Origin: Halichondria panicea
Lineage: Eukaryota > Porifera > Demospongiae > Suberitida > Halichondriidae
NCBI RefSeq assembly: GCF_963675165.1
Contig: NC_087377.1
Coordinates: forward strand, 14,814,198 to 14,878,197
Direction: 5' to 3'
Length of the DNA: 64,000 nucleotides
This document shows, one piece after another, positions 28,201 through 35,504 of this stretch (positions within the stretch are counted from its first letter, which is position 1; every line of letters starts with the position of its first letter). The notes beneath the pieces were generated by a model, which worked only from the letters and a program-made list of their open reading frames with translations, was not told where the DNA came from and searched no databases. The position numbers were made by a program, and so were the translations under genes.

Positions 28201-28636
28201 TATGAGATAGTAGCCGATGTTGGGGGCACAGTCGCTAGTATCTCTGAGGGAGCCACTCGCAGTGTACAGTTGGATCTGTGCCGTGTGGGGAGTGGGTGTG
28301 TGGTGTGGGGAGTGAGTGTGTGTGGTGTGAGGGAGTGGGTGTGTGGTGTGAGGGGGCATGTTATGCCTGGTTTATATACATGTACGTGTAGACAGGTAGT
28401 CATGCTGGTGTGTCCTGGTTCAAACAGAGTGGGCATGGGGTGGATACATGTACACAGTGTTTCCTAAATGTGTTAAGGCTTTGGCAATTCATCAACTATA
28501 CCTTTATCTTCGTAAAGTCCACAGGGAAGTCTGCCTTGATAAAGCCCCCACAGCCCACGGGTACACCCTCACCACCACTGGCTAGGCTCACTCCCAGCAC
28601 CAACAGCAGCACAGCAAACCAGAAGCTTCTGGACAT
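6713..28636 (-). CDS. NOMO: NOMO (nodal modulator), BOS-complex subunit of the ER translocon, complete
   Basis: Exons in coding order: 28636-28502, 28275-28186, 27833-27788, 27481-27381, 27187-27087, 25918-25846, 25543-25463, 25155-25084, 25023-24907, 23892-23803, 23721-23665, 22919-22806, 18280-18189, 17610-17559, 17159-17040, 16014-15864, 15380-15298, 15226-15163, 14702-14566, 13428-13353, 13265-13202, 12502-12404, 12282-12169, 12090-12008, 11592-11442, 11248-11212, 11059-10970, 10768-10655, 10439-10377, 10307-10243, 9842-9785, 9723-9634, 9076-8999, 8341-8231, 7870-7775, 7610-7401, 6811-6713. They total 3474 nt (1157 aa plus stop) with all phases matching; vertebrate NOMO is about 1220 aa. 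Visible features: signal peptide (residues 1-20), the conserved GCGGF motif, repeated GFSVxG-type beta-sandwich starts, one membrane segment near residues 1106-1121, and a short basic cytosolic tail ending GRRR. In vertebrates NOMO acts with nicalin and TMEM147 at Sec61. The exon 35 donor (GTTCTA) is weak. Confidence 0.95.
7889..7914. repeat. (GT)n microsatellite next to a NOMO splice acceptor
   Basis: Read on the NOMO strand this is a CA-rich tract ending about 18 bp upstream of the acceptor of exon 35 (AG at 7872-7871). It replaces the usual pyrimidine tract. Confidence 0.8.
9230..9400. repeat. Dispersed ~165-bp repeat, copy 1
   Basis: Starts near CTTGTATTATAGTGTACAG and runs to CAGGTTGAACGTTATT. 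It is almost identical to 10002-10171 and 14965-15126. All three lie in NOMO introns in the same orientation. No terminal inverted repeat is visible. Confidence 0.85.
9410..9610. mobile_element. TA-flanked MITE, CCGTATAGC family, copy 1 (degraded)
   Basis: Ends CCGTATAGCTGG and CGCTATATGG form imperfect inverted repeats, and TA flanks both sides (9408-9409, 9611-9612). The right end is diverged. It belongs with 13860-14065 and 14816-14958. TA duplication suggests Tc1/mariner-type mobilisation. Confidence 0.5.
10002..10171. repeat. Dispersed ~165-bp repeat, copy 2
   Basis: Nearly identical to 9230-9400. The similarity extends upstream into a piece ending in a TIR-like GGAGGCACTGTAC, suggesting insertion beside, or as part of, a larger transposon of the 28770-29489 type. 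Confidence 0.85.
12503..12540. repeat. (GT)n microsatellite abutting a NOMO splice acceptor
   Basis: On the NOMO strand, (CA)n runs directly into the acceptor AG of exon 22 (coding starts at 12502). The splice site therefore sits inside the end of the microsatellite. Confidence 0.85.
13454..13648. repeat. (ACATAC)n hexamer satellite, about 195 bp
   Basis: Long tandem ACATAC array interrupted by ACATGT variants, in the NOMO intron upstream of exon 20. Apparent open frames through it are periodicity artefacts. Confidence 0.9.
13860..14065. mobile_element. TA-flanked MITE, CCGTATAGC family, copy 2
   Basis: Inverted ends (CCGTATAGCTGGTAATTTTCG on the left, the matching CGAAAATTACCCGTTATACGG on the right) are flanked by TA at 13858-13859 and 14066-14067. 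Internal CCACGAATATTTT motifs repeat in both orientations. It is non-coding. Confidence 0.8.
14381..14514. mobile_element. Palindromic MITE (CAGAGGAGGTCCGAC ends) with exact 9-bp target duplication
   Basis: The left half is inverted at the right end over about 40 bp (CAGAGGAGGTCCGACATG...). The 9-bp direct repeat GTTCAGAGC flanks it at 14372-14380 and 14515-14523. A 9-bp duplication is typical of Mutator-like elements. Relative: 22523-22744. Confidence 0.85.
14816..14958. mobile_element. TA-flanked MITE, CCGTATAGC family, copy 3
   Basis: Nearly the whole element is a palindrome: CGTATAGCTAGAAATTT and GCGGCCCAAAAATTCTGCGAA on the left have inverted partners on the right. TA flanks at 14814-14815 and 14959-14960. 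Confidence 0.75.
14965..15126. repeat. Dispersed ~165-bp repeat, copy 3
   Basis: Same sequence as 9230-9400 and 10002-10171, starting a few bases beyond the right end of the 14816-14958 MITE. Confidence 0.85.
16155..16700. repeat. Dispersed ~550-bp repeat, inverted relative to 21765-22345
   Basis: Shares long stretches, in opposite orientation, with 21765-22345: the GAGGCATAAAA end, a GCGCATGC segment, a lysine-codon-like AAGTAAGCAAAACTAGGC tract and a TGGGTAATGATCGACCATGAT tract. A third partial copy is near 24600-24750. No coding content seen. Confidence 0.7.
16793..17036. repeat. CACACACCCCATACCCTA minisatellite in a NOMO intron
   Basis: Irregular 17-35 bp units of CACACAC plus CCCCATACCCTAT run directly into the donor of NOMO exon 15 (GT at 17039-17038). 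Length variation is likely. Confidence 0.85.
17630..17761. mobile_element. Palindromic MITE with 10-bp flanking repeat
   Basis: Imperfect inverted arms (GGAGAT...GACACG and TAGGCT...TTGGTCAC with partners on the right) are flanked by TAAAGAATCA at 17620-17629 and 17762-17771. A related core (TAGGCTAAAATTG to GACCAAGCCTA) lies at about 2400-2472. Confidence 0.65.
18437..19965. repeat. Array of diverged ~170-200 bp repeat units
   Basis: Recurring blocks ATGATTGGACACCACACTG, AGCAGTCCCTGAGGCTGAGA, CAATCCTAGTATCTCAGTT and GATCCTACAGGACCAATGAG occur near 18437-18720, 19150-19440 and 19850-19960 in the same orientation. The array is interrupted by the 18709-19153 element and lies in NOMO intron 12. 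Confidence 0.75.
18709..19153. mobile_element. MITE with exact 8-bp target duplication, hAT-like
   Basis: Inverted ends TAGGCCTTGCCCAA and TTGGGCAAGGCCTA flank AT-rich DNA, with the 8-bp direct repeat CTTACAAC at 18701-18708 and 19154-19161. An 8-bp duplication is usual for hAT elements. It inserted into the repeat array. Confidence 0.85.
19971..20471. mobile_element. MITE with ~55-bp inverted ends (GTGGCATTTGTGT family)
   Basis: The left end GTGGCATTTGTGTTAAAAAT and following AATCTGCTTGGCAA... have an inverted partner ending at ACAAATGCCAC. Target duplication is not clear. Internal sequence is non-coding. Confidence 0.75.
20521..20695. repeat. 40-bp tandem repeat, four copies plus a partial
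   Basis: Exact 40-bp units starting GCAGTGTTGTACAAGTAGCT at 20521, 20561, 20601 and 20641, with a partial unit at 20681. The array ends about 230 bp upstream of the TATA box of the nested mucin-like gene. Confidence 0.95.
20924..20930 (+). promoter_or_regulatory. TATA box of nested mucin-like gene
   Basis: TATAAAG lies 80 bp upstream of the ATG at 21010, giving a predicted start near 20955. It supports an independently transcribed gene inside the NOMO intron. Confidence 0.6.
21010..21603 (+). CDS. Mucin-like Ser/Thr-rich secreted or GPI-anchored protein, nested antisense in NOMO intron 12
   Basis: Single-exon frame of 197 aa. Residues 1-16 form a signal peptide (MKVLIILLLVGLSS...). A dibasic RKR site near residue 32 could be a proprotein cleavage site. 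It is followed by acidic SSGDESSGND sequence and a Thr/Ser-rich region with three near-identical 14-residue repeats (STTELPENTTASTM), each carrying an N-glycosylation sequon. The C-terminus is hydrophobic (PLLTLVLVAISLL) and ends directly at the stop, as in GPI-anchored proteins; a membrane anchor is the alternative. An upstream in-frame TTG at 21004 is not a likely start. A TATA box lies 80 bp upstream. Low-complexity composition makes homology assignment unsafe; the role is probably surface coat or adhesion (inference). Confidence 0.8.
   Translation: MKVLIILLLVGLSSTFDMLRPLPESQKLSEVRKRAANDESSGDESSGNDDIGSGSAEMTTDITSADGSGDLATTDPILSTTELPENTTASTMSTTELPENTTASTMNTTELPENTTASTMSTTETTVATQTDSTAGSTTVSTTTMEPTTGSTTTIASTTVSMQSTEMNVGSTTENSSGLSLTAVPLLTLVLVAISLL
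21765..22345. repeat. Dispersed ~550-bp repeat, inverted copy of 16155-16700
   Basis: Begins TTATGCCTCAGTGCGCATGC and ends near GGTGCTTTCATTA. It matches the reverse complement of 16155-16700 over most of its length, with scattered mismatches. Confidence 0.7.
22523..22744. mobile_element. Palindromic MITE of CAGAGGAGGTC family, 9-bp duplication with one mismatch
   Basis: Ends CAGAGGAGGTCTGACAAC and GTTGTCGGACCTCCTCTG. Flanking nonamers GATCAGGCC (22514-22522) and GATGAGGCC (22745-22753). An inner inverted pair (ATTTGCTGAATCAGC) adds to the hairpin. Same family as 14381-14514. Confidence 0.8.
23360..23566. mobile_element. MITE with CAGGGTGTCATACAGG ends (hAT-like)
   Basis: Perfect 16-bp inverted ends CAGGGTGTCATACAGG and CCTGTATGACACCCTG. 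CAGGG...CCCTG is the classic hAT terminus. The flanks (AGCTGTGT, GCTGTAAT) are similar but do not form a perfect 8-bp duplication. Confidence 0.7.
25159..25210. repeat. (GT)n microsatellite abutting a NOMO acceptor
   Basis: On the NOMO strand the (CA)n tract ends at the acceptor of exon 8 (AG at 25157-25156). It is one of three NOMO acceptors preceded by CA repeats instead of a pyrimidine tract. Confidence 0.85.
27345..27365. repeat. Run of 21 G
   Basis: Homopolymer in the NOMO intron, 15 bp from the donor of exon 4. The length may be unreliable in the assembly. Confidence 0.9.
28276..28357. repeat. GTGTGGTGTGGGGAGTG minisatellite
   Basis: Four or five imperfect units directly upstream (on the NOMO strand) of exon 2, so this intron 3' end is composed of CCACACTCCC-type repeats. 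Confidence 0.8.
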
Positions 28637-28769
28637 GGCTTTATAGAGAAGTATAGTACTCATTAGCTCTTACCAAAATACTGTACATAATGATGCCAAC
28701 ACGTGGTTGTCCTCGAAAATTAACGACGCCCTCTTTTTGATTCTAGATGGTTGTGATAAAGGAGTGCTA

Positions 28770-29489
28770 CAGTGCATCCAGTCTAGAGAGTAGAATACGG
28801 TAAGTAGTTGTAACTTAGATGTATCTCAAGATTGGAACATTTCTAAGAAATTGTGCTGATACCATTGTATAGGTAAAAGAATAAGCTACAACATGATTCA
28901 AAAATATTTCCCCAAAAGTTGTTATAGTGGGAAATAATTTTAGGAGATAATGGGGGTGATCATAAAAAAATGTACGTTAACATCAATTATCTCTGGAACT
29001 AAAGTATTTTTGGAAAAATTTTTCTTATCAAAAGTTAGACAATTTATTCAAGCTTACTCCGTGTAATTTTTAGACCTTAGCCGTGAGATTTTATTCAAAT
29101 CTCTCCCTAACCGAAACGGCACTAAAAACTAGCAATTTTGAGCATTGCGGAGGATGTGTAGATATTTAAGTAACATCGAATCTTTCATAAGATAGCCAAA
29201 CTATCTATAGATGTTGTGACAAAGTTCCAAACCTTAGCCGGAAACCGTTGGCCTTTTCTCTCCCTAACCGATTACCCACTATAACAATTGGGTACTGTTT
29301 TATTAATCACCACAAACCCACCACCTTATGTTATTATGGAAACAATTTTGGATATGTTGTAGCTTATTCATTCGCCTACACAATGGTATCAGCAGATTTT
29401 CTTAGAAATGTTCCAATCATAAGATATTTACATTTAAGAACAACTACTCACACATTTTTGGTATTCTACTCTTTAGACTGGATGCACTG
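28770..29489. mobile_element. TA-flanked MITE with CAGTGCATCCAGTCT ends, ~720 bp
   Basis: Long inverted arms (over 100 bp, imperfect) start CAGTGCATCCAGTCTAGAGAG, with the partner ending CTCTTTAGACTGGATGCACTG. TA flanks at 28768-28769 and 29490-29491. A related copy is 41082-41795, and fragments of the terminus occur near 9205-9220 and 9983-9998. Non-coding. Confidence 0.75.
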
Positions 29490-29514
29490 TAAGTTTTTTC
29501 CGCATGCTCAAGCA

Positions 29515-29570
29515 TAGTCTCATGAATCAGCCGGCCTTGGATAGTCCAGGCAGGCTGATTCATGAGACTA
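29515..29570. mobile_element. 56-bp palindromic micro-element with exact 9-bp target duplication
   Basis: TAGTCTCATGAATCAGCC is perfectly inverted at the other end (GGCTGATTCATGAGACTA), leaving a 20-bp imperfectly palindromic centre. The 9-bp direct repeat GCTCAAGCA flanks at 29506-29514 and 29571-29579. Confidence 0.85.
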
Positions 29571-29849
29571 GCTCAAGCAATGTTGGAACTCCAAATTAAA
29601 TTAGTGTTACACGTACGAGCAAACAGTGTGACTTGTCCAACGAATCAGTAGCTAATAATGTTATTTTGAGATTGTTTAACAATGCGGTTAATGTATACTC
29701 ATTTATGCAGTAATTCTATGGAACAAATTGGCATGGCAATAATATCGCGCCCTTGATAATAATTATGAACAATACACGTGCAGTTTTTTCGTTAGTACCT
29801 ATTATACTCCATAGCTACTAGCTAATTCTGTAAAGTAACGGCCAAAGTG

Positions 29850-32800
29850 TCACAGTCCAACTGGTCCGTATGCCTGGTTAGTGTTCAGTTCAATCTCGTC
29901 TTTGGGTGACACCTCCTCGTAAACAGGACCAGCTGGTGCAGCACCTGTGGGTCCTACGTTAGCTTTCCTTTCAGTTGCAGGGGAGTGCACTGCCTTCTTA
30001 CGAGAGCAAAGGTGCATCACTAGGAGTCCAGCGAGGAATCCAATAACAAGAGATAGGAATGAACTGATAACAACGCTGATCGCAACAGTTCCACCAGTAG
30101 ATAAGGGAGTGGCAGTAGGGCCTGTAAAAGGTATACGTATTTATATATGGGATGTAGTGAGGCCCACAAAATATCATGCACCTTCAGTCATTAGAACACA
30201 CATGATTGCAGTGCTCCAGACTCCAGCATTAGTGCAGGTGATGGTGTTGTGTCCAGTCAGTGAGAGTCCATTGTCACACTGGTAAGTCAGCACTGTTCCC
30301 TCCAACACTGTCTCCTTCAACCTATCATAGTCTACTATAGTTCCATTGGAGGGCTCAGCAGGAACAGTGCAGTTGACTGTGTACATGCATAATACACATA
30401 ATCGTAATAATTTTATGATGTGCTACATGTATTAGTGACTGGAGTTTGTACAGCAATTAATCCTGTATCACATCCGGTTCAGTAACTGCCCGTCGTCAAT
30501 GACAACGTATTGTTTTAATAACGGCCACGGCTGAGAAGTCAATAGCATAATTATGGTTATACTCGTGCAATAAGGATTAATAGCTCATAATAAGCACGGG
30601 CAAGGTTAACAGCACTCGGCTGCCACTCGGCTGCCCCTTGTGCAATCAGAAGCTTTGTCATTGCTTGTTTATTACTCGTGCTATTTTATATAATCTCACC
30701 ATTATTATTGCATTCTTAACCGTACTATTGAAAAAAGAGGATATAATCATGCTCACCAGGCATGTCTCTGCAAATGATATTCGTGCCCGGCTTCCAAGTT
30801 CCCACTCCACCCACACTCTCACATGTACTGGTCATATCACCAGCTGGGAACAGGCCCTCGTCACAACGAAAGTTTACCATCGAGCCCAATGAGAAGGGTG
30901 GTGTCCCACCATTGATGTTCACATTGCCATTGGATGGTGCAGCAGGGGAGTCACAAGAGATGTCTGAGAGGAGGAAATTGTAGTAACAGTCAATATAGTG
31001 ATTAACATACCTGAGGAACAGTTATAAGTGGTAGGTTCAGGTGACCATTGTCCATCATTCTCACAGGTTGCTGGCAAGTGAAGCTTAGTGCTGATCCTAC
31101 TAGTGCAGGCAGTGGTGGAGCACCATTGATGGTCACTCTGTTTGCAGGTGTTGGGTTGGAGGGGCAGGTAACTGCATTGAGATTGTTACAGTTGAGAATG
31201 AGGTTAAAAGTTCACTAACCAATAGGAAGAATCATCGTCATTACATCATCGCTATTGTCAGCACAGTTGACAGCTCTGATTGTCACATTGTAGGGAGTGT
31301 TGTAAGAGAGGGTGATCTGTGTGGAGGTGGTCTCCAAGGTGACTGGTGACCCAGAAAGAGGTGTTGGTGAGATGGTGAGGACATAGCTGGCAGACACACC
31401 ACCAGTAGAGGAGGGAGGGTCCCAGTCCAGAGTGATAATGGAGGAGTCAGTTTGATTTTGAATGGAGGATATTCTTAGATTAAGAAGAGAGGTTGGGCCA
31501 ACTATACAAGTTAAGATTAGCATCAGCACTCTTAGCTTCAAAAATCAACAACTCACCAGCAACTGTAATGGTCTTCTGTGACTCTATTGGCATAGCACCA
31601 CCACTAACAGTAACAGTACATGTGACATTGCTATCATCCAGTACAGACACTTCACTGAGGTTGATGAGAGTGGACGTCAGAGTTCCACCATCATTGCTCA
31701 CAAGAACAGCCTCAAACATGAGCACATCAGAACCAACTGTGGTCCTTCGACCAACTTGTGAGGGAAAGAATGCATCAGTTTGTACTACTGACGACAAGCT
31801 AGATGCTGTTGGAGGATTCACCGTCCATCTCAATGAGGTACCAGGCATAGAGCATGTGAAGAGAACTGCCTCTCCAGGACACGCCACACTTGTGTTGTAC
31901 ACTAGAGAGGCCTCTGTTGAAATGAAATGACAGTCAACCAGCTTCTGCTATATGTAAATTGAAAAAGCTAGCCATAATAATTATCAAACTAGGGATGAAA
32001 TGTAATACGTATGAACCTTACCTCCGTTGACCAACAGCAGAGCTGTACAGAGGCAAAGCAGGAGATAAAACACTCCATTGCTTTTTGGACAGTGCAATGT
32101 GTGAGCTTGAGTATACTAGTGTAGTACTAACTCACACATTGACAATAGACTAGACTGAGATAGAATGGGAAGTTGCTGCACTTTTACCATAGATTGAAGA
32201 GTTAGAGGGATAGGAAACGGAGTGGTGCACGTGATGATTTTATTGAATCTGCAGTGGAGCCTCGAAAATTATCCGCGTTACGAGCTATTAAGCACATTTT
32301 TGCCGGGTAACTCCCAAAGCTGTGTTTCCTCGAGACATCATCTCTTTCGTAACACCATGAGCCACGTACGTGTAGTACTTGCTAATGACTGACCACACCC
32401 AGTAAAAAGAGACTTTTTTCCATACGCTGTTTTAGAGCTATTAATTGGAACATATAACGTGTAAGCATGCTGCTACAATAGGTATAGACCTTGAAATATA
32501 AGTGAGTTGCACAGACTAAGCATAGTTACTTGTAGTTTATTATGCACTGAGTGTAGAAATAGATATACATGACTGCTACCATGATAAAAGAGAGAAGACT
32601 ACTTAATTACTTCAAGCCTAGTTTTTAGTGTCTATCAGTTTAAAACGTTATTTTTCAGGGGGGGTCAAATTTTTTTTTCGCCAATTTTGCTCAGAAGCAG
32701 AGATACAATCAAAGTCTTGCTCTTGTACTAGCCTTGATATCATGAGCGGCTTGTTCTCGAGGTCACTGCATTGCTGGCTTTGAGACTCTGCTTTTGAGAT

Positions 32801-33152
32801 TTGTAGCAAATTCATTGGCACAATAAATAATTATTATTTGTCAAAAGATTTGTGGAATGGAGAAGTTCGAGCCAGATATAGATGAAAAAGGTCCGGGCTA
32901 GCTTGCTTAGCACTCAAAGGTACAAAAAAACGTTGTTTTTTTAAAGTGGTAATTCTACATGGTAATTCAAGATCGTAGTGTTAGTTTGGGAAGGTTCCAC
33001 AGCAGTATATAGCATTCACTTTTGTACTAGATTGGGCTGGCTTGATTCTGATTAATAATAGGCTAATGGCATTAAAAATAATACATACCTGATTGATTCA
33101 CACACAAAAGTACCAGAAGTGTCTTGATCCACACATGAAAATCTATGTCCAT
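29850..33152 (-). CDS. Ig / FN3 / sushi single-pass receptor with tyrosine-containing tail; one exon frame-disrupted
   Basis: Exons in coding order: 33152-33089 (ATG, signal peptide ending near LLVLLCVNQ), 31913-31557 (Ig-like, C...W...C), 31501-31220 (FN3), 31171-31011 (sushi, broken), 30963-30757 (sushi), 30376-30182 (sushi), 30121-29850 (stop TGA). All junctions are phase 1. The last exon has a membrane helix (ISVVISSFLSLVIGFLAGLLV), a CSRKK stop-transfer and a roughly 50-residue tail with two tyrosines 17 residues apart in YEEV and AYGPV contexts, plausible SH2/phosphatase docking sites (inference). In exon 4 the first half reads in one frame up to SFTC and the second (PATCENDGQWSP) in another, so about 8 or more codons with a net frame change are missing near 31068-31082: an assembly error or a lesion. 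Another signal-peptide-like stretch without an in-frame ATG lies at about 32031-32085. Confidence 0.75.
32188..32285. mobile_element. Relic of a P-like element terminus
   Basis: CATAGATTGAAGAG...AGAGGGATAGGAAACGGA followed by CACGTGATG resembles the right end of the intact element (56875-56906 and its inner flank), and CCGCGTTACG about 95 bp in resembles its subterminal 11-mer. No partner end was found, so this is a fragment. Confidence 0.5.
32646..32815. repeat. Truncated copy of the MITE at 51350-51560
   Basis: CGTTATTTTTCAGGGGG...GCCAATTTTGCTCAGAAGCAGAGAT...CTCGAGGTCAC matches the left and middle parts of 51350-51560. The right arm is missing after CTCTGCTTTTGAG. Confidence 0.75.
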
Positions 33153-34200
33153 TGCAGCACTATACTCGAACTTATAGTGATACAGTATAACGTATGTAGT
33201 ACAGTAATATAGATAGATAATAGTTCATTATGATAAAAACTATGATAGAGTGTATAATTATAGAGTAAGACTATATTATTATAGTCTCTACAGTAATACT
33301 GATCTACTATAATCATAATAGTCTATGCTGCATGCTATAATTTACTGTACCGACTCTAGCTATGTCACTGTAAATTATAACCTGCTATATCGTGTTTAGA
33401 TATATATACTGTCTATGTCATCCAAACTGTTGGTGTAAACTTAGCCTTTGTGTATCTAGAAAGTGAAAGCATGCACTAAAGGATGCAGTGACATTATCTG
33501 CATTGTCCTGGTGCTTTTACTACTCATTTACATGAGCCCACACCACTTTGATTGTTCACTAAGGCTTATAAATTATAATTATAGGGTCAAGTTAGGTGTG
33601 CATGCAATGGCAGCATGTGGTGTCGATCTAGTCTTTGCTTCATTTGAGATTTTTCATGAGATTTCATGGAAGATTTTGGATTTCATGCTTGATTTCTGTT
33701 GATTTCTGCTGATTTAAAGTTGAACTGTACGAGATTTCACATTATTGCCAGCCCCTCGCAAGATTTGCAATGGCCAAAGAACGCTTTCGCTCATGTACCT
33801 TTTAATTACTGCATGATGTTCTATATGCAGGTATTTGGTGGAAATTGTCGTATTGAAGAGCATGAGCATCATACGAAAACTAACTTACGAAATTATTCTA
33901 CCGCAATAGATTCAACGTCCAGAAGTTATTAACTAAGTTAACATTGATGACAATAATAGTCTGGTAATGTTATTGTGGTTTTGTTGTTTGGAGCAGCGTG
34001 TCTTCTTTGCCACTGGCTACCCGGGCCAATGTGTAGATTAATTAAGCAGGTTGAATTAGTATACGCTATAATTATACTGACATGCAATTATCCAATGCAC
34101 CAACACTATATATAGCTGGTTTCAAAAACGGGTTCTCATAAGAGTCTCTGTTTGTTCTGACATCTTTTGATATAATTATGTACCAATCATTATTTTGCTC
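33153..34200. other. Intergenic, AT-rich, no supported gene
   Basis: This lies between the start of the receptor gene and the jacalin remnant. The short plus-strand frames at 33463-33932 lack splice partners or domain signatures, and I do not call them genes. Confidence 0.5.
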
Positions 34201-34212
34201 CCATTTCATGAA

Positions 34213-35185
34213 GGAGGGAAATATCATTGCTTTTCATGGAGGGGCTGGAGACCTTCTCGATCGCATTGGATTCTACGATTTGGAAGATTTGACACGTAGT
34301 ATATGTCCAAGTCGATAATTTTTGGTGGATCTGGTGGCAGCACGTTTGACGATTTCACGACTAAATCCAGTATTGTTGGAATCCAGAAGATTTACATTCG
34401 TGCAGGAAATCAAGTAGACGGGATTCAGGTTGTCTATCGACTTGCCAACGGGCAGACTTGGACTAGCGGCCAACACGGTGGAGGCGGTGGAACAGACTAC
34501 TCCTTTTCTGTCGGAGAAGGCAAATTCATTTCCAAAATTGAAGGCAAGACAAACGAAACTCTGGTCGATCAGCTCACTTTTACTGTGACAAACGACAATG
34601 GCTCGACAACAATTCATGGCCCGTATGGCACTACTGGAAACACTCCTTTTTCTGTGGAAGGAAATGTTATAGCTGTTTGTGGTCGTGCGGACAATCTCCT
34701 TGATGGTGTCGGTTTCTATCTGTATGCGCCACTGAATAAGAGTAAACAATTCGGAGGAAGTAACGGAACTGCTTTTAACAATGACCCTAACACACACACT
34801 AGTGCTATGGCTGCATGGTCCTGGTTTGAAGATCTCCAAGCTATATATCAGATCTGGCGACCAAGTAAACGGTATTCAAGCCGAGTATGTTGCTCTCGGA
34901 GGATCTATTGTCAAGGGTCCTTCGTTTGGCGGCACTGAGGGATCTTCACATGTCATGGTCGTTGGACTGGACGAGGTCATCGAGAAAATGGAAGGAATGA
35001 CAAAATTGGAGCTCATTGATCAGGTCACCTTCACTATGAGGAACACCAAGGGAGTGAGACGCACTGCTGGGCCATATGGTAAGACTGGAAATACACCTTT
35101 TTCTGTTACTGCTCTTAATGGCATCCAAGGACTCTACGGCCGGGCAGGAGACCTTATAGATGCTCTCGGAGTTTATTACAACTGA
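34213..35185 (+). pseudogene. Jacalin-like lectin repeat array, frame-disrupted
   Basis: Three jacalin-like beta-prism units in a row. Unit 1 is only the C-terminal strand set (34213-34294, GNIIAFHGGAGDLLDRIGFY) and runs into a stop at 34315. Unit 2 (34303-34735) is complete from FGGSGG through KIYIRAGNQVDGIQVVY, GPYGTTGNTPFS and GRADNLLDGVGFY. Unit 3 starts in the same frame (FGGSNGTAF) but its continuation (KLYIRSGDQVNGIQAEY to AGDLIDALGVYYN, TGA at 35183-35185) is in another frame, the shift lying at about 34785-34835. Such domains bind mannose- or galactose-type glycans; without cysteines or a signal peptide here, cellular location is open. An ATG at 34303 could start a two-domain protein if the frameshift is an assembly error. 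Confidence 0.75.
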
Positions 35186-35504
35186 AGCTAGAGAAAAGAG
35201 AAGAGTTGAAAAGAATGAGCTATATAACTATAATTATAACTATATTGACTACCATTATGAGTACACTATACCCTCTAAACTAGCTTAATAGACAATAATT
35301 ATTGTGTCAAACTGAATTAAGAATACTGTCTTGCATGTATCGACTATAATTATATTCATTTATGTCTCATTTTCTTGTAGTGGGACAATGTCTCTAATTG
35401 TCTGCATAATACTAAATTGTTGTGCAATGCTATAGATAGGCAACATTGTATTAATACAATCTAGCTATACTAATAATCCTGTGTGTGACTGCATGAGCTA
35501 TTCT

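Larger units (their letters stand above)
28637..29849. other. Intergenic region between NOMO start and sushi receptor 3' end
   Basis: It holds the NOMO promoter area, the TA-flanked element 28770-29489 and the palindrome 29515-29570. I saw no clear TATA box for NOMO and no further gene. Confidence 0.6.

Noticed and set aside
31493-31930. 145-aa plus-strand frame opposite the receptor Ig exon
   Set aside because: Antisense shadow of the Ig-like exon. The minus strand has the matching phase-1 splice sites and Cys/Trp pattern.
32023-32098. Signal-peptide exon of the receptor gene (LLLCLCTALLLVNG)
   Set aside because: It splices in the right phase, but no in-frame ATG exists before a stop upstream. 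The exon at 33089-33152 supplies both ATG and phase, so this is at most an alternative or decayed exon.
33463-33932. Two plus-strand frames (79 and 77 aa), one with a hydrophobic N-terminus
   Set aside because: AT-rich sequence without splice signals in phase, promoter or homology. The hydrophobic stretch alone is not enough.
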